Assembly (NCBI GenBank): GCA_024734555.1
Contig: JANPWX010000026.1
Coordinates: 1,368,783-1,432,782, forward strand
Length of the DNA stretch: 64,000 nt
Direction: 5' to 3'
Source of the DNA: Trochalopteron elliotii
Lineage: Eukaryota; Chordata; Aves; Passeriformes; Leiothrichidae
Shown: piece after piece, positions 27,750-52,122 of the stretch
Layout of the letters: every line of letters begins with the position of its first letter
How positions within the stretch are numbered: the stretch's first letter is position 1
Program-made: the position numbers and the translations under genes
Notes under the pieces: generated by a model
Told to the model about the DNA's origin: nothing
The model's input: the letters and a program-made list of their open reading frames with translations, nothing else
Database searches by the model: none

Positions 27750-30700
27750 TGAAATGTTAAATAAATTAAAATGAGTTTGTGTAGGGAGCTGAGTTAAAAA
27801 AGTAAAGTTCAATTAATGGTATCCAGGAGTCACTGAAGGCAGAGCATGCAATCTGCAGTATATTTAGAAGTAAAATGAAATCTCTGAAATATGTAAAAAA
27901 ACCATATTTTTTACATTGCTGGTAAATTTTTGATGGTTTTGTCATGATAGATGTGTTGCATACGAAGGGATTGTGAAGGGAAAAACGAACTGGATATCTC
28001 TATATGTCAAATATTAATGTGTTTTCCAGTGGTTGATGAGGTGTGGGAGGAAGACCTTTTCTTCATGCCTGTTCTTGAGATGTACCAAGAGTCAAAATTG
28101 GCCCTCATGTTGTGGCAGTAATCATATGACTTGATCTCATCTACTGAAGTGCCCAACAGGTCCAGATCAGTTCCAGCCTGCCCATGCTGCCTTGTGCCTG
28201 GAATGTGCAGGAACAATGAACACATTCACTTCTGTTTGGAGTTGAATGTGCCAAAGAAATCAATATCACTACTAACAAGTGGTGTTCTTTATCCTCTGTT
28301 AAATTATAGTGGGATTTATAAACCCTGTTTCCCTATTATTTGTCTAACTTGGTATTTTTTTCCTCCTACCTCACTTTGCTTAGAAAAATCCATTCCTGAG
28401 TTTATACTCCCCCCATTTTTTGTTTGGTTTGATTGCTTGGTTCTTTCTGTATGATTGTTTTTTTCTTTTGAATCTTTTACTTCAATGAATACTACATATT
28501 TATTAGAAATACATCCAGTAAAATGATAGTTATCTTTCTAGTGAGTGTGGTTGCATTAACTAAAGACATTTCTGTTTATTTAAAAGCTTATTCAGCAGTG
28601 CCAAGTACTCAGCAGGATACCAGAGGCAGAATTAGTAGCACTGCAAGTCTGCCTGACACTTCCAAGCCACAGGATATTGAGTTCAGTTACATATAGGTTT
28701 ACTATGCTTTAAATGTTTCAGAGGAAATCTTCCATGCAGGAAGTTTTGTAATCTAAATGTTGATATCTTTACTTAGCTGCTTTAAGTAGCACTAATTATA
28801 ATTGTAGTTTTTCAAAAGCTTTAACATGGGTTTTTTTAAGTGTCATGAAAATTACTGCTCAGATATTTCTGGGAAGACACCTGAGGATAAATAATTTGTT
28901 TGATCATGCAGAGTTTCTGGTAATCTGGTAGGGTGAAGTACCATGGCCACTTCCGTTTGCCTTTTGCATTGTGTGAAAAATGTTGTGAATGTTGCCAAAT
29001 TTCAAGACCCTGATGAACTCTAGTTTGTATATGTTTGGTTAAAACTTGCTTGGCCTTAACAACAAAATATTTGTAGCCAACCATCCAATTTGCAAGTGTT
29101 TTAGTTAAGTAATTTTATCTTCTGGAGACCTGATCTGCTGTGAATATGTATGGATATCCACAACAATGCAGATCACATTTTTCAGGACTTGTAATGTGAT
29201 GTAATAATTTTAGATCTGCTACCTTAGCAGGATTTGTAAAATTATCTGCCATACAGTGAACACAGCTGGTAACAAATGCTGTAATATTTGCTAGCAGTAA
29301 ATTGTTAGAATGACCATTGGTGTTATGAAAGATGTAAATGCAGAAAGAATATAAACCAAATTGTTTCTAAGACAATTAATCCAAAAGGTATAATCATGTT
29401 CCTTCCTATAAAAGGAACTTATCCTGCAAGTTTTGTATTGTATGTTGAAGGAAAGCATTTTACCATTATGTTCCTTGGTATTTGAACATGGTTTCCCAAG
29501 AATTGATCCATGTGTAAATACTCATAAGACCCAAAGATGCATAATTATGACATTGAAATTTAGGTGTAGCAGATTTTTACATGTTAAACTCCAACTTGCT
29601 CAGAATCCCATTTTGGTACATGCAAGAAGACTAAGGTACAAACTAATAAAAAAAGCACTGACTTGCAATATCATTGTCACAACTACGTGAACAAATTACC
29701 TTAACAGGTACACACTTTTATAGATGCAGTTTAAAAAGCTGCTGCTGTTTTAAAAAAAATTCCTTTGCAACAAGGAATTGCTAGCATTAGAGAACTGATA
29801 TTAGAAGTGGAAGGGCCTCATTATTAACTCTTTTCTGCTTGTTTTTATATTTTCCCCAAAACTCTTTTTCATACATTAAATTAGGGATTATTAGGGAATA
29901 AAATAACATATTTTCGGCTTTTTTTTTAGCCCACTCACACATATTAAGCACAATGCTACAGCTACTTTTATTTCAAGCCTGTTGATTAAGTCACAAGTTG
30001 CATTCTAAAGATAGTCTCTAGTGAATGTAAATGTGATTCCATATGATCTGATAAAAACTATTTCTGTCATTGATGACATTTTTATGAATTATTTTGCTTT
30101 TATCCTCCTTTAAGCAGAATAAAGCAGACATACTTTATTTATTTTTTTTTTTTGTTCCTTATTAGAGGGTTCCCTTTTGGAAATCTTTGGGATAGTGTTT
30201 TGAATAAAATAAGATCAAATTCTCAATATCTTGTCAGTTAGACTGGGCTTTTCTCCTTTATGATGTCACGTAAGATAAAAATCAAAGCAAAATAAAAGCA
30301 TTTCTGAACATTGAGTTGATTTTCTATTGAGAATTTAGTGAGAACTTTACAGTTGAGTTTTAAAATGTAAAGTACAATTGCACTGCCTTGAGCATGACAG
30401 TAATTTCAAAAGTGACATTAGAAATGCAGAACATTATTCCATTACCTGTGCATGTATTTCATTTCCTAGAAAGTTTAATGCTCAAAGTAAATGTTCACTT
30501 TTGTACTTATCTGACCCGTTGTTTGTCTGAATGAGAAGACTTTGGGTGTTTGATGTTACTTTGCACAAAAAACTAAATTTTTATTATTTTTCTGTGGAAT
30601 CTTACTTTTAATACATCCCAAATTTATGGAAAACTGTTCAGTGGTTTGAGAAAAAAATATCTGTGGCAGAAAGGGCATGGCTAGTTGGTTTCTCTGTGAA

Positions 30701-33700
30701 CTGTAATTTAAACAGCTCCTAAGAGAAAATACTGTATTTTCTGGTACCTCAGACTAAATAAAAATCAGTGTCATTATGGATAAGTAAATTGTTAAATAAT
30801 AAGCAAGCCTTTACCTCACCTGTCTGTCTAAAAGTGCTGTCATATTGCTAGGTTTTCATAATTCATAGAATTGTTACAGATGCATGTAATGCATGTGTCT
30901 GTATTATAAAGAGAAAAGACATGAAGGCAAAGCTGTACTGAATTGTGGGAAATGCGATGCTAGTAGGGAAAAGAAAATTATATAATTTTTTTATATAATT
31001 TGAAGTCTGAATTAAGGGTGCAAGGGACTTGTTTATTTTAAAGTTTCCAGTTTCAGAAATTTGAAGTCCAGTTACCAAGAAAAGTCAATATAGTTTGATG
31101 ATAATTTTTCGTCATCAGGATGGTAATCTGGATTGTGATTGGAAAATTCTCTGAAAATTCTTTGCCATCCAGATCTTTTCAGTGAATGCCAGCACTGAAC
31201 AGGGCAGTGTTGTTCTGTCTCACATAGGTGAATTTTGAATAGTGGATGATAGTCTCGAGGATAGTTTGACCTCATCTTAGCATATCAGCCTTTTTCAATG
31301 TGCACTAAAAATAAGACTTCTGAAAACATGTTTTCATTTTAACATTGTCTTAGGTGAGAGAAATGAAATTATTTTTTTAAATACTTTAACTTTAGCTGTG
31401 CCTTTTACCAATTAACTCATTCTGTAGAGCTGAATTATTTATTTATTTATTTAACAACTATGTGCCAGCACATGGATCCTTTTTGCTAGATTTGTGAAGT
31501 TATAATGGAAAGTTTTAGTTTATATTACCTATATAAACGTCTCTTATAAGTACTTGTGATAAATGTCTGCTGCTCTCTATAATCAGATCCTGTTTAATTC
31601 CTATGATGTTGATAATAGCAGTAGCATCTAAAGTACTTCTGAATGTGAGAACTGTGCTGTTCTGATTCTCTAGAGACTGCAAATTTTCTTTTTGCTGTGA
31701 ATTCCATTTTCCCCTCAAGCCTGCAGTTAAAGCTATTGAGAATGAGATAGCTGGTCTGGTTGATAGCTGAATAACCCCTGTGGTGACTGGTAAAAACATT
31801 CTGGGGATTAATGACCTGGTCTAAATCTCTTTGAAGACACAAGAGTCTCCCCTACTGTCATGATCCTCTAATAATACCTGAGACAGCTCAGCTGTGTTGG
31901 AAGGACTCTTTGGTGTAATCGCATTTGTAAATACAAATAGCAGTTTAAAATCTGGTTTTATTTTCATTCCAATGTATTTCTGTTTTTCAGAACAGATATT
32001 GCATGGATTCATAGATTTAAGCATGATGGAACAATTTTATCTAACTCTGTTCTATCTTCTGCATTTCACAAAACACTAAATTGCATTCTGTTCTGCCTGA
32101 ATACAGACCTAATGCTTTGTTTGCCTGAAGTGTGTCCTTACAGAGAGGCATATACCTGAGTCAGTTATGCAGAGAGCCAAAAAAAAATCCCTCATTTCTC
32201 TTGGTTTTTTGCTTTATTAATCCACTTCACTAATACAGAATAATGCTTGGTTTCCATTTTGAAGTCAGTTTTTCCTTCAGTTGCCTCCTTTGAGTCTCTT
32301 TTTTTTCCCTCCAATAAATTGACCTCTTAGGAATTCTTGTCCTATGAATATATGAATATTGATTGCAAATTCTCACACACACAACATATAAGTTTCTCAT
32401 AATAAGACAGTTACCATAGTACTCAGTCTTTTTGTCTTGAGAATTCTAATTGTTTTGGTACAGTTTGTTTTTTTGAAAGAACTGCTCTTTGCAGAAGCAA
32501 ATGTATTATTTATTTCTTTAACGTTCTGGAAAGAGAAATATATATTTGGTATTTTTTTCTTCCACATCCACCAATCCTTTGTCACTGTTTTCCACTAATG
32601 CCAGCAGTGGAAGTTTGTTTATATGTTTATCTCCTATATGCTATCAGACCTCACTTCCCAAATCCTGTTCCTTGTCACCTGTCTCAGTCAGGCATAGTGT
32701 GTTCTTTGTTTTCCAAGGCATCTATATTTCCATTTAGATAAAACAAAATTTAATTTATTGTAGAGATGAACTTGAGAAAGTTATTCAAACAATATATTAA
32801 AGCTGTAGTTTATCATTACAGGTAATTCACAGATGTCGGAAATGATTTTGTATTTGTGTACAGATCACTGATAAAAGCGGTTAAGACACAATTCACTGCC
32901 TGTCGCTCTGGACATGCTCCAGAACTTTCTTCTTCACCTTTTACTAATGATTTAGCTGCATTTTCAGATTCATCATTTTGGCAGTTTTAAATTCAATTAA
33001 CATATATGTTTTCATTATTAAATAACTCATATTTAATCAGAATATTCTGTGTTAACAAATCAGATGTTTAGCAAAATTATTTTTGCATTACCAAATCACA
33101 AATTTTTTACATTACCAATCTCGTATTTACATTAAAAAAAAAAATTAATCAGGTTTGTCTGTGAAGACCTGGTCTCTGTTAGAACATATTGGCTGACTTA
33201 TAATTGTATTCTTGTTATTTGATTTCTTACTGAATTTAATTCCATGCAAGTGTTGTCTGTTCTTTTCTCTGGATTATATACCCCAGTCTAACTAGCCTAC
33301 AGGTACTTGAGTTATTAAGTTTCAGGGAGTGTGGCAACAACTAGGAGCAGATGTAGTGTACTTTTTGGCACTTTTAAATTATGATGTATTCTGCAATGTA
33401 TCCAAAACTAATAGTACCCAACTAAACATCTGAAATAACTTTCAGCAAGTATTCTATGCACTGCATTTGGACCTGGATCTTTTAAATATTTGTCTTGGCT
33501 ACACATCATTTTCCCTCCTTTTTAGTTCTTTGTAAGGTGGAAGGTATTCAGTCTGGCTCTGGTTTCAGTTATTATCCTGCTACTGTGCAAAAGCAGGACA
33601 AAAATATTTATAGAAGAATATTGTCAATAAAACATTAAAAAACCCCAGCTGGTTCATAGCAGCACAATTTAAACCTTGAATAGCTCTGATGTGACAATGC

Positions 33701-33947
33701 TTTTCTCCTACCTTTAGCAGCAATCTGTGATGATTTCCAGGTTTTTTTGCTGCTGGAAGGGTATAAAAGAATGTCAGACTGCTGGAACTTCTTCTGCTAG
33801 CAGAAAGAAAAAAATGGGATTTCATCATAACTAAGATTCCTTCTTTTCTTAGGACTCCAATTTCTCTCTTTTTGTAAACAGGTTCTATAATCTAGTGCCC
33901 ATCATCCCTGCAGCAACTGATAAAAGATGGCTTTTCATTTTCTAGCT

Positions 33948-33965
33948 TGTAGTACATGTACTACA
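33948..33965. repeat. 18-bp perfect palindrome
   Basis: TGTAGTACATGTACTACA equals its own reverse complement and is followed at once by a partial echo, TGTACAGTACA. It may be a chance or AT-cruciform type sequence; no regulatory role is shown. Confidence 0.9.
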
Positions 33966-36488
33966 TGTACAGTACATTTTAAGGGACTCTCAAATCTTTT
34001 ATTAACGAATAGATTTCTCCTCCATACTGCTGGATTTACCATCATTTAAAGCATGAACACACAAATGGACAACTCCATTCTGGATTTCTGTTGATGACTG
34101 TGTTTAATAATCACAAACAGATTGGATCATCCCAATTCCTAGAAGCCATAGGGCAAACCAGAGTCATCATCTTGCTGTTGTTGAAACACTGTTTGGAAGC
34201 TGAAGAATTTAAATATAGGACAAAGATAATTTGTGTGTTGCAGTGCAGTATATCTTGACAATATATTTATGAGAGAGGTGGAGTGGGCAACATTATACTG
34301 CCTTTTTTGTTGATACACAGTAGAATAATAATTTCAAAGAGAAGAGGAAGAAATTACAGCTTCCATTTGTGAAATTTCTTTAGTTAAATTCCATTGATAT
34401 AGTAGTAGGACCAATGGAATTGGTCCAAATTTCAATTTTTAATCAAATTAACATTAACTGAATATGGAATATAATGCATAGCTAAATACACCAAATAAGC
34501 CATTTTGTTAACTTAGAAAAAATATAACAAGGAAGACTTGAACTAATAGTGGGATATTTAATATAAATCATGGAGTAGAATATATCACTGTAATTTGATA
34601 CACATATGGAATATCAGATGACACTGAATGTGGATATTTTTTTCTGAAGAAGAAAATCTGGCAGTGTAGACAGCAGGAAAATAAAAAGTAGTCATCACTA
34701 AAGACAAGTGAATGTTCTCAGGAATAATTTTCAAGTACTTAATTTTTTTTTAGCTACTAGTAAAATATTGTGAAGTAAAGTAACTTTAAAAATCCTTTTT
34801 TTTTTTTTTTTTGTTTACTTGATAACTTTGACAGGTACTTTGGTTGTGCTTTAGTTTCTTTTCTGTTTCAATTTAGAATAATTCTCCTATACTGAAGCCA
34901 TAGATCGTAAAAACTCATGCTGTTCCCTTTGAAGTGAAATAGTTCTGTGGGTTTGATGTTATTTTTTAAAAAAATAATTTCTTCTAACTATTTCCAATAA
35001 ATTTAGTTACAAAGTGCAGTTCAGTTTTTGATTGATTAGTATGACTTGTTAGGTGTTTCTCTAAATTTTTTTGAGACATATGTACGCCCCCTGGGGAGAC
35101 AACTGTCATGATAGAGAGTTATCAAGTAAAGCTATTAAGGCATTTCCAAGACCAATTTGAAAGTACTTGATGAAATTTTAATATTTAGTAGCTTTTATTC
35201 TGGCTATCAACCATAGGCTCTTGTGTTACTGAATTCACCCACTATGACATCATCATATACTGCAAAGTAATTTATCCTATGTTTTCTTTCACTTAGCCAC
35301 AAAAAGCAGTAAAGTTCTCTACCTCATGCACTGTATCTTAGGACTAAATTTAAAAAAAAAATAATATAATTGTTCCATGCCATTAAGTAGCACTATTTCT
35401 AACTGTGCCTTTTTTAGGTAATGTCACAGTCTTATCACCTAACAAGATTATGTGATCTGAATGCTACTGACTTGACAGGTTTATGGCCATCATAAGCAAC
35501 AAGGCATCTCCACTGTCTAGAACTGGGAATACGACTAAAAGCCTTTTGACTGTGATTTATGGCCTAAATTCTCTCTGAAAGGCTTTATGCAATTTTAATA
35601 GAATCTTCCTGTCACATCTGATACTGAATGGTACCTATTTACCTAATTTCCTCAGAGATAATTTATGCTGGCATTTTATTTTATGGCAGAGCTAAACAAG
35701 TTTATACTTGTTGACAGCATTGTAGGCAAAGGCTTTATTTCAAACTTCCAAGTAATTCAGCTCATGAACCATTTTTTTCTTTCTGCTAGTGTATACTGGA
35801 TTGAGTTAATGTGCTATGGGAAAGGACTTATGCATGATTCATTATAAAGAGTTGTACAAAACTTAGAAAAATAAGGTAACATGTTCATATTTGAACAAAA
35901 TTAGTGTCAACTGTTCACTTTTAACTGATAAATAATAGTCTAGTATACATAAAGCAGATCTTCGGTTATTGTATTAACCTAAAATGAAATTAAAGTGCAT
36001 GTCACATGGGAACAGACTGGAATTTGGAAAGAATTTGTAATGACATTTATTTTAAAAATACTTAAAGCAAGCAATAGATAACTTGAAAAAAGGTGTTGGC
36101 TTCACAAATGAATTAGGTTTTATAAATTTGCATTTGTATATAAACCAACCAAATCTGAATTACTTGTAGAAAAAGAATTAAATTAAAAGCAGGTATGTGC
36201 ATAAAATTTTTCATTCCGTTTGACTGTGGAATCTGAGCAAAAAGTAATTCACCTCAACCTTATCTTCACTTTCAGCACAATTATTTTTAATATACAAATA
36301 ATAAGTAAAAACTTACATGGTTCAGCAAAAAGGTAGTAATTATGTTATAGATTTACCCTGTAACATAAGGGCAGGTGTTTATACATTAGAGATGTAACAT
36401 ATACAAAAGAGAGTAACATATACACTGTCTTTATCCTGTGTTTATGGTAATTCAAAACATTTGACAGTGGTGTTGGCTGTGAGTGAAG

Positions 36489-36527
36489 TAAGGAGACAAC
36501 TTATTTGTGAAATAAGGAGACAACTTA
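36489..36527 (+). repeat. 24-bp tandem duplication
   Basis: TAAGGAGACAACTTA occurs at 36489-36503 and again, identically, at 36513-36527. This is a small local duplication with period 24. Confidence 0.9.
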
Positions 36528-37199
36528 CAATATTGAAATTACTTTTTTAATGCAATTGAAAGTGCAGCAGATTATGATAGGGCAGTTCTGAAAAATAATG
36601 TTTAACTACACATTTTTTCATAACTTTCTTGCATTTTTCTCATTGTCCTATTTTTTATTACACCGACTTGTGACTTCTTGCCATGATGGAATTGAAGGCA
36701 TTGAAAGGGACAGTGGCTTCCTATCTGATGGTGCAAAGCTTAGAACATCAGCTGATACGAAATTATTGATCTTTTTAATCAGCTGTTAATTTCTGATAGA
36801 AATTTGGTTAAAATAATTACAATATATTGAATACAAAGCTTGTGTTGTGATGAGATGGAACTTGGAATTACCAACAGTGGTTATATATTCGTGACCAAAC
36901 ATATTTGCATTTTTCTGCCACATTTTTTTATTTTGCATGTTATATAATGCAGAAAAGTGTCTTTTTGCTCATTTCCCCTATTTTTAAAGCCATCTTAAAG
37001 TGAATTTTTCTCTTAGTGCAGAAAAATCATGAAATTTTTCAGGTATTAAGGTTTTAATTGATATCCATTTTATTTGAGTATGTCTGGATATATAGTATTG
37101 CATGCTGATTACTGAAAATTTGAACAGCTAATTATAATGCCAGAAGGAAGTGGAAGAGCTGCATTTAGTCTTCAAACTCACTCAGTGTCAATTTTGCAT

Positions 37200-37203
<4 letters not shown>

Positions 37204-37259
<56 letters not shown>
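37204..37259 (+). repeat. (CA)28 dinucleotide microsatellite
   Basis: An uninterrupted AC/CA repeat of 56 bases, preceded by CATACATA-type imperfect units. It is long and pure enough to be length-polymorphic. Confidence 0.98.
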
Positions 37260-37261
<2 letters not shown>

Positions 37262-37899
37262 TATTTCCAAAATGCATTCAATGTTTCAAGAAAAGAAAAG
37301 TAGGGAGGAGGAACACTAGTTGACATAATTGAAATCTTTGAAATTGTCTATTGAGACAGAAAAGTGAATGTAATGACATTTATTACCAATGCAATAAGAA
37401 AGAGAAGGATACAGAATTTATTTGGAAAGTGATATTGCAGTACCCTCATTCATTTAGTACTAAAAATAGCATGGATTTTTGCAGCTGTTTTTTCCATCCA
37501 AAGTGGATAAGAATTTACACTGCTATTAGTCTGCTGCAGAATTTCATGAATTACTAGGGACAGAGTTTAGTGAAATATGTGCAACCTATTACCATTCTAC
37601 CAACACAATGTATAACAAAGATGAAGAGCAGGCATTCAGATGCTATGTTAGCTGCTCCTAATCAAAGGCTGGGGCTATACAGAAAACCACAGAATAGCTG
37701 CGTAAGGACCATGAAGAATGATTTTTTATGGAGCTATAAGTGTGCTTAAAAAAAAAGAAAAGAAAAAGAAAGAAAATCTCTTTCAAGAAAAGTTGGATTC
37801 TCAGTTGTTTGGCATAGCTGGGAGACGAGGGAGAAGGAAGAACAATGCAGAGTTCTTTTTGATGGCAATATAAAAGGCCCAACAACAAATGGCGTAATA

Positions 37900-38340
37900 A
37901 AATAGCTACTTTAATAAGACATAATAAAAAGAGGAATATAGATAGTCAGTAAATCTTGCCACCCTTCATATGCTGGGCATTGTGGATTTCTGCAGCATGG
38001 GATTAATTGTGGATGGATTTCCCCACAGTAAACTGTACAGATCCTGTCCAGGGAGAGGTTCCCGTGCCCTCCATGCTGTGGTGCTTTTATCTGGTGTGAC
38101 AAAGAAACCCGTGTATCTTCTGGCAGGTCGCATTGTTATATTTGTCATTAGACCCCTGAGTGTGCAGCACAGGTTTTTATGGGCATTCCAGCACCTATCC
38201 TTGCAGCAGGTACCTATGCCACATGCAGGCTTCCCTGTTACAAGGCCCCATGCAGCAGTCATAGCCTGCTCAAGGTCACAAACTTTTGCAACTTTTGCAA
38301 GCCTTCTGCAAGGCTCCCAGTACATCTCCTAATACTGTTT
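37900..38340 (-). repeat. possible unidentified LTR-like or retroelement segment
   Basis: This GC-richer island has unusually long open frames on both strands (about 119-120 codons over the same interval) that resemble no protein I know. The minus strand has a CCCATAAAAACC TATA-like box near 38185 and a TTATTAAAG signal near 37913. That order fits an LTR, but no TG...CA ends, flanking duplication or internal retroviral sequence could be defined. The identity is unresolved. Confidence 0.25.
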
Positions 38341-39129
38341 AATAACTCTGTGGAATCCAGGCAAAAGAGAAGATGGTATTCTGTCTTGAAACCAGAAATT
38401 TTTGTTGAGATCTATCAATAATACTGTATTTTTACATTGTGAAGTTTACAAATGTTTGAGAATTTAGTATAAAGTGTGCCTGAGAATGTTAATTTTTGCT
38501 TAACCAAAAAGGAAGGCAAACAATATGTTCCTCAGCATATTTTAGATCTATACATCCTGCACTTGTTCCAGCATTGAACTCTTTATCTCAAGACTTGACA
38601 TCTTTCCTGAAGAGAAGTTATAGGTCTGATTAAAAAAATAAGTAAGGTTTCTTGATTTGTTAGCTGAGATGGTGGCTGTTGTTTATGATGTTGTATTTCA
38701 TCCTTAAATTATATCTCAATTTTTTTCTAGCTGATTTGTTAATTTTAAAATTAATATGTGAGGCTTTTAAAGCACTTTTATTATCTTGCCCTTTTTCTTG
38801 AGCAAAGCTCAGAATCATACATATCATTTTGCATTAACACAAATTAATGAGTTCTGTACTTAGCATCTTAAATCATTTTGTTTGAACCTGTGCAGTTCCA
38901 CACAGTTGCATAATTGTAATTACTTTTTATTTTCTTTCCTATGTCACCCCTAGAAAAATACTGATAAACCGTAGAACATTATGGCTGAATTTATGGGACC
39001 TCAAGTGCCGTGTATTACATGCTTATTTCCTCACAATGTGAAGAGAAAAGTAATTTTAAAGGGAATCCTCCAGATTGCCTTGGGGAAATTAATTTGCCTT
39101 ATTACATAAGAAAGACTGTGTAAGATAAC

Positions 39130-40010
39130 ACAGGCAAATACAGAATTCTGGTCTGCACCTGGAGCCACTGTCTGGGCATGTAGGGATGAATGTTAAAGTT
39201 CCAGAACCCATTTGGAGCTGAATCTGGTGAATGACATAAAGGGCAAAAGATGGGCTTCTACACAGACATCAGCAAGAAAAAGAAGGTTAACGGTGAATGT
39301 GGGTGTACTGAGTGGGATGGGGTCCTGGTGGCAAAGGATATGAAAGAGGACAAGTTGTACTGAAGGCTTCTTCACATCAGTCTCTCCTGGTAAAACTATT
39401 CCTAGGAACGTGACACCAGTGGGAAAGTTTGCAAAGGCAGTCATCCTCTGGCAAGGAAGCTTTCTTTGTCTGTGGTGTTACAGGATCTGATTGAGACCAT
39501 TTAAATGAAGTGGGCTTTGACAGGTGAAAGGGCTGGGATGGGATGCACCCACAAGCACTGGGCAAACTGGCCCATGGCATTGTGAAGCAACTCTTGACAA
39601 TCAATGAAGGATCATGGTGATCAAGGATGTTCCTGCAGACTAAGAAAGCCAGTGCCGCTTTTCAAGGGCAAGAGGAAGTATCCAAGACACGATAGGTGCA
39701 TCAGCCTCACATTGATTTCTGGAACAGAGATGGAGCATTTCACCCAGGAAACCATTCCCAGAACTAGAAGGTGTTTAGGAGCAGTCATCATGGATTTACA
39801 GAGGAAAAATTTCTGGGTCGGGCTGACAACCTTCTGCAGTGAGGTGACTGGCAGGGTGGATGTAGGGGATGTTGTTTAGCATCTCGTTAGAAATCTTTTG
39901 GACACCTCAAAGATAAAACTGTGAAGTTCAGGCTAGATGCACAGATAGGAGGGTGAATTCAAAACTGGCTGCATTACCAGACCCAAAGGCCTGCATCACA
40001 TCCCAGGGCT
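39130..40010 (+). mobile_element. degenerate CR1 LINE fragment
   Basis: Scattered plus-strand translation blocks resemble the CR1 region from the pre-RT linker into the RT. V-N-D-I-K-G-K-R-W appears near 39224. A-L-G-K-L-A-H-G-I-V near 39553 resembles the H-P-x-x-L-K-E-L-A block. S-L-T-L-I near 39695 resembles P-I-S-L-T, and a H-H-G-F-T-E-E block near 39790 resembles Q-H-G-F-x-x-G. Stops and frameshifts are frequent. The borders are approximate and the copy is old. Confidence 0.65.
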
Positions 40011-41104
40011 GTTTTTTCCCTCTCCTGCCTGTTTAAGTACAAATGGTGTTTGGGAAAATCTTAGTATCCAGGCCTTTTCTGGAGCGATACTTCCTGTTCT
40101 CCCTTTCAGCTATCAGTAGTTGAGGAACTTATGTGTACCAACATCCAACACAGTTTTTATAATATGTCTTACATTGCTTTTTCCAAACTTTTTTTAAAAG
40201 TGTGCTAATGTTTCTAGCTTTTATAATAATGTGTTTCAATGAACCTCCCAATTTCATTATTTCTTTGTGTAACATATGTATTTTCTGTGTTGCATTGCTT
40301 TCCTTTAAAGTGTTTGGGTTTTTTAAAATTTCTTAAGTTCATTACTTTGCAGTATGTGTTGGTTTTCAGTGATAGTGTTTCAAAAAATTATTCTGTTGCG
40401 TGCTGAGATATAAATGCATAAAATTTGCAAGACTATATTTGCTTTCTTTTATTTTTCCTCCGCAAACAGAAAGAGCAATATTAGGATAATTTCACTGGTC
40501 TCAGAGGTCTAAAATCCAATTGTAAACAAGATGGACAAATAAAATTTATGTTTTCAGGGAAAAAATCAGTGTAAACATTTAGTTGGTTACCATGACATCT
40601 TATGCTTCCAGTCTTGGTCTTCCAAAGAGGATGATGAACATTATACAACATGACAATTTTGGCAGCATGGTTGTGCTACAGTCATACAGAAAAATATCTT
40701 GTGTATATTTTAATTTTGCATCTCTCTCATAACGATGTTCTGAAATCAATCTCTTTGAAGTCCAGGCTTTAAAGGGGATCGTGAAAATTTTGTCACTTGT
40801 CATTAATATGTATAATTTATGTGCATGAAAACTGCACATGCTTTTTGTAATGGATTATGAAACACACTTGATAATGGCTAATGGAGTTAGGTTGGAGGGA
40901 TTTAGTGGGAATGATGGGGTTTACCCATTCCCCAATAACTACTATGGCTAATCACTATTTTGTCACACGACACAGAGAACTATTGTTAATTTACTGTTTC
41001 CATTGGTTTACTTGTAGGAGTATTTCAGTGAATCAGAGGTTAAAGCACCGTAATTATTTCAGAATTGATGTGTCACTTCTTATTTTCTCTTGTTCATTTG
41101 TATT

Positions 41105-41135
41105 TTCTGTTCTTTCTTTCTCTTACATGCTGCAG
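41105..41135 (+). promoter_or_regulatory. microexon 3' splice site with polypyrimidine tract and UGC motifs
   Basis: A strong pyrimidine tract (TTCTGTTCTTTCTTTCTCTTAC) is followed by ATGCTGCAG. Two adjacent UGC triplets (41128-41130, 41131-41133) sit immediately before the acceptor AG at 41134-41135. UGC motifs close to the 3' splice site are the known recognition signal by which the neural factor SRRM4 (nSR100) promotes microexon inclusion. That this applies here is an inference from position and tissue bias. Confidence 0.6.
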
Positions 41136-41162
41136 TTGCAAACATATTGTGGCGAGAGCAAG
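41136..41162 (+). CDS. FSTL5: FSTL5 27-nt microexon between Ig2 and the C-terminal region
   Basis: This exon has only 27 nt and is phase 1 on both sides. Its acceptor CAG is at 41133-41135 and its donor is GTACTA (41163), a GT with poor +4/+5 context. With the C from the previous exon it reads L-A-N-I-L-W-R-E-Q, and its last G begins the Gly of the next exon. This matches the LANILWRE segment in the longest human FSTL5 isoform. Skipping leaves the frame intact and joins K-T-R to L-G-I-G-N. Human FSTL5 isoforms of 847, 846 and 837 residues are known to me; the 9-residue step fits loss of this exon. It is too short for ordinary gene finders, and a chance 150-codon frame (40881-41333) overlaps it in another reading frame. 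Confidence 0.93.

Positions 41163-52122
<10,960 letters not shown>

Noticed and set aside
28007..28225. 72-codon minus-strand open frame
   Set aside because: No recognisable domain, no poly(A) tail or duplication indicating a retrocopy, and no conserved motif. Treated as chance.
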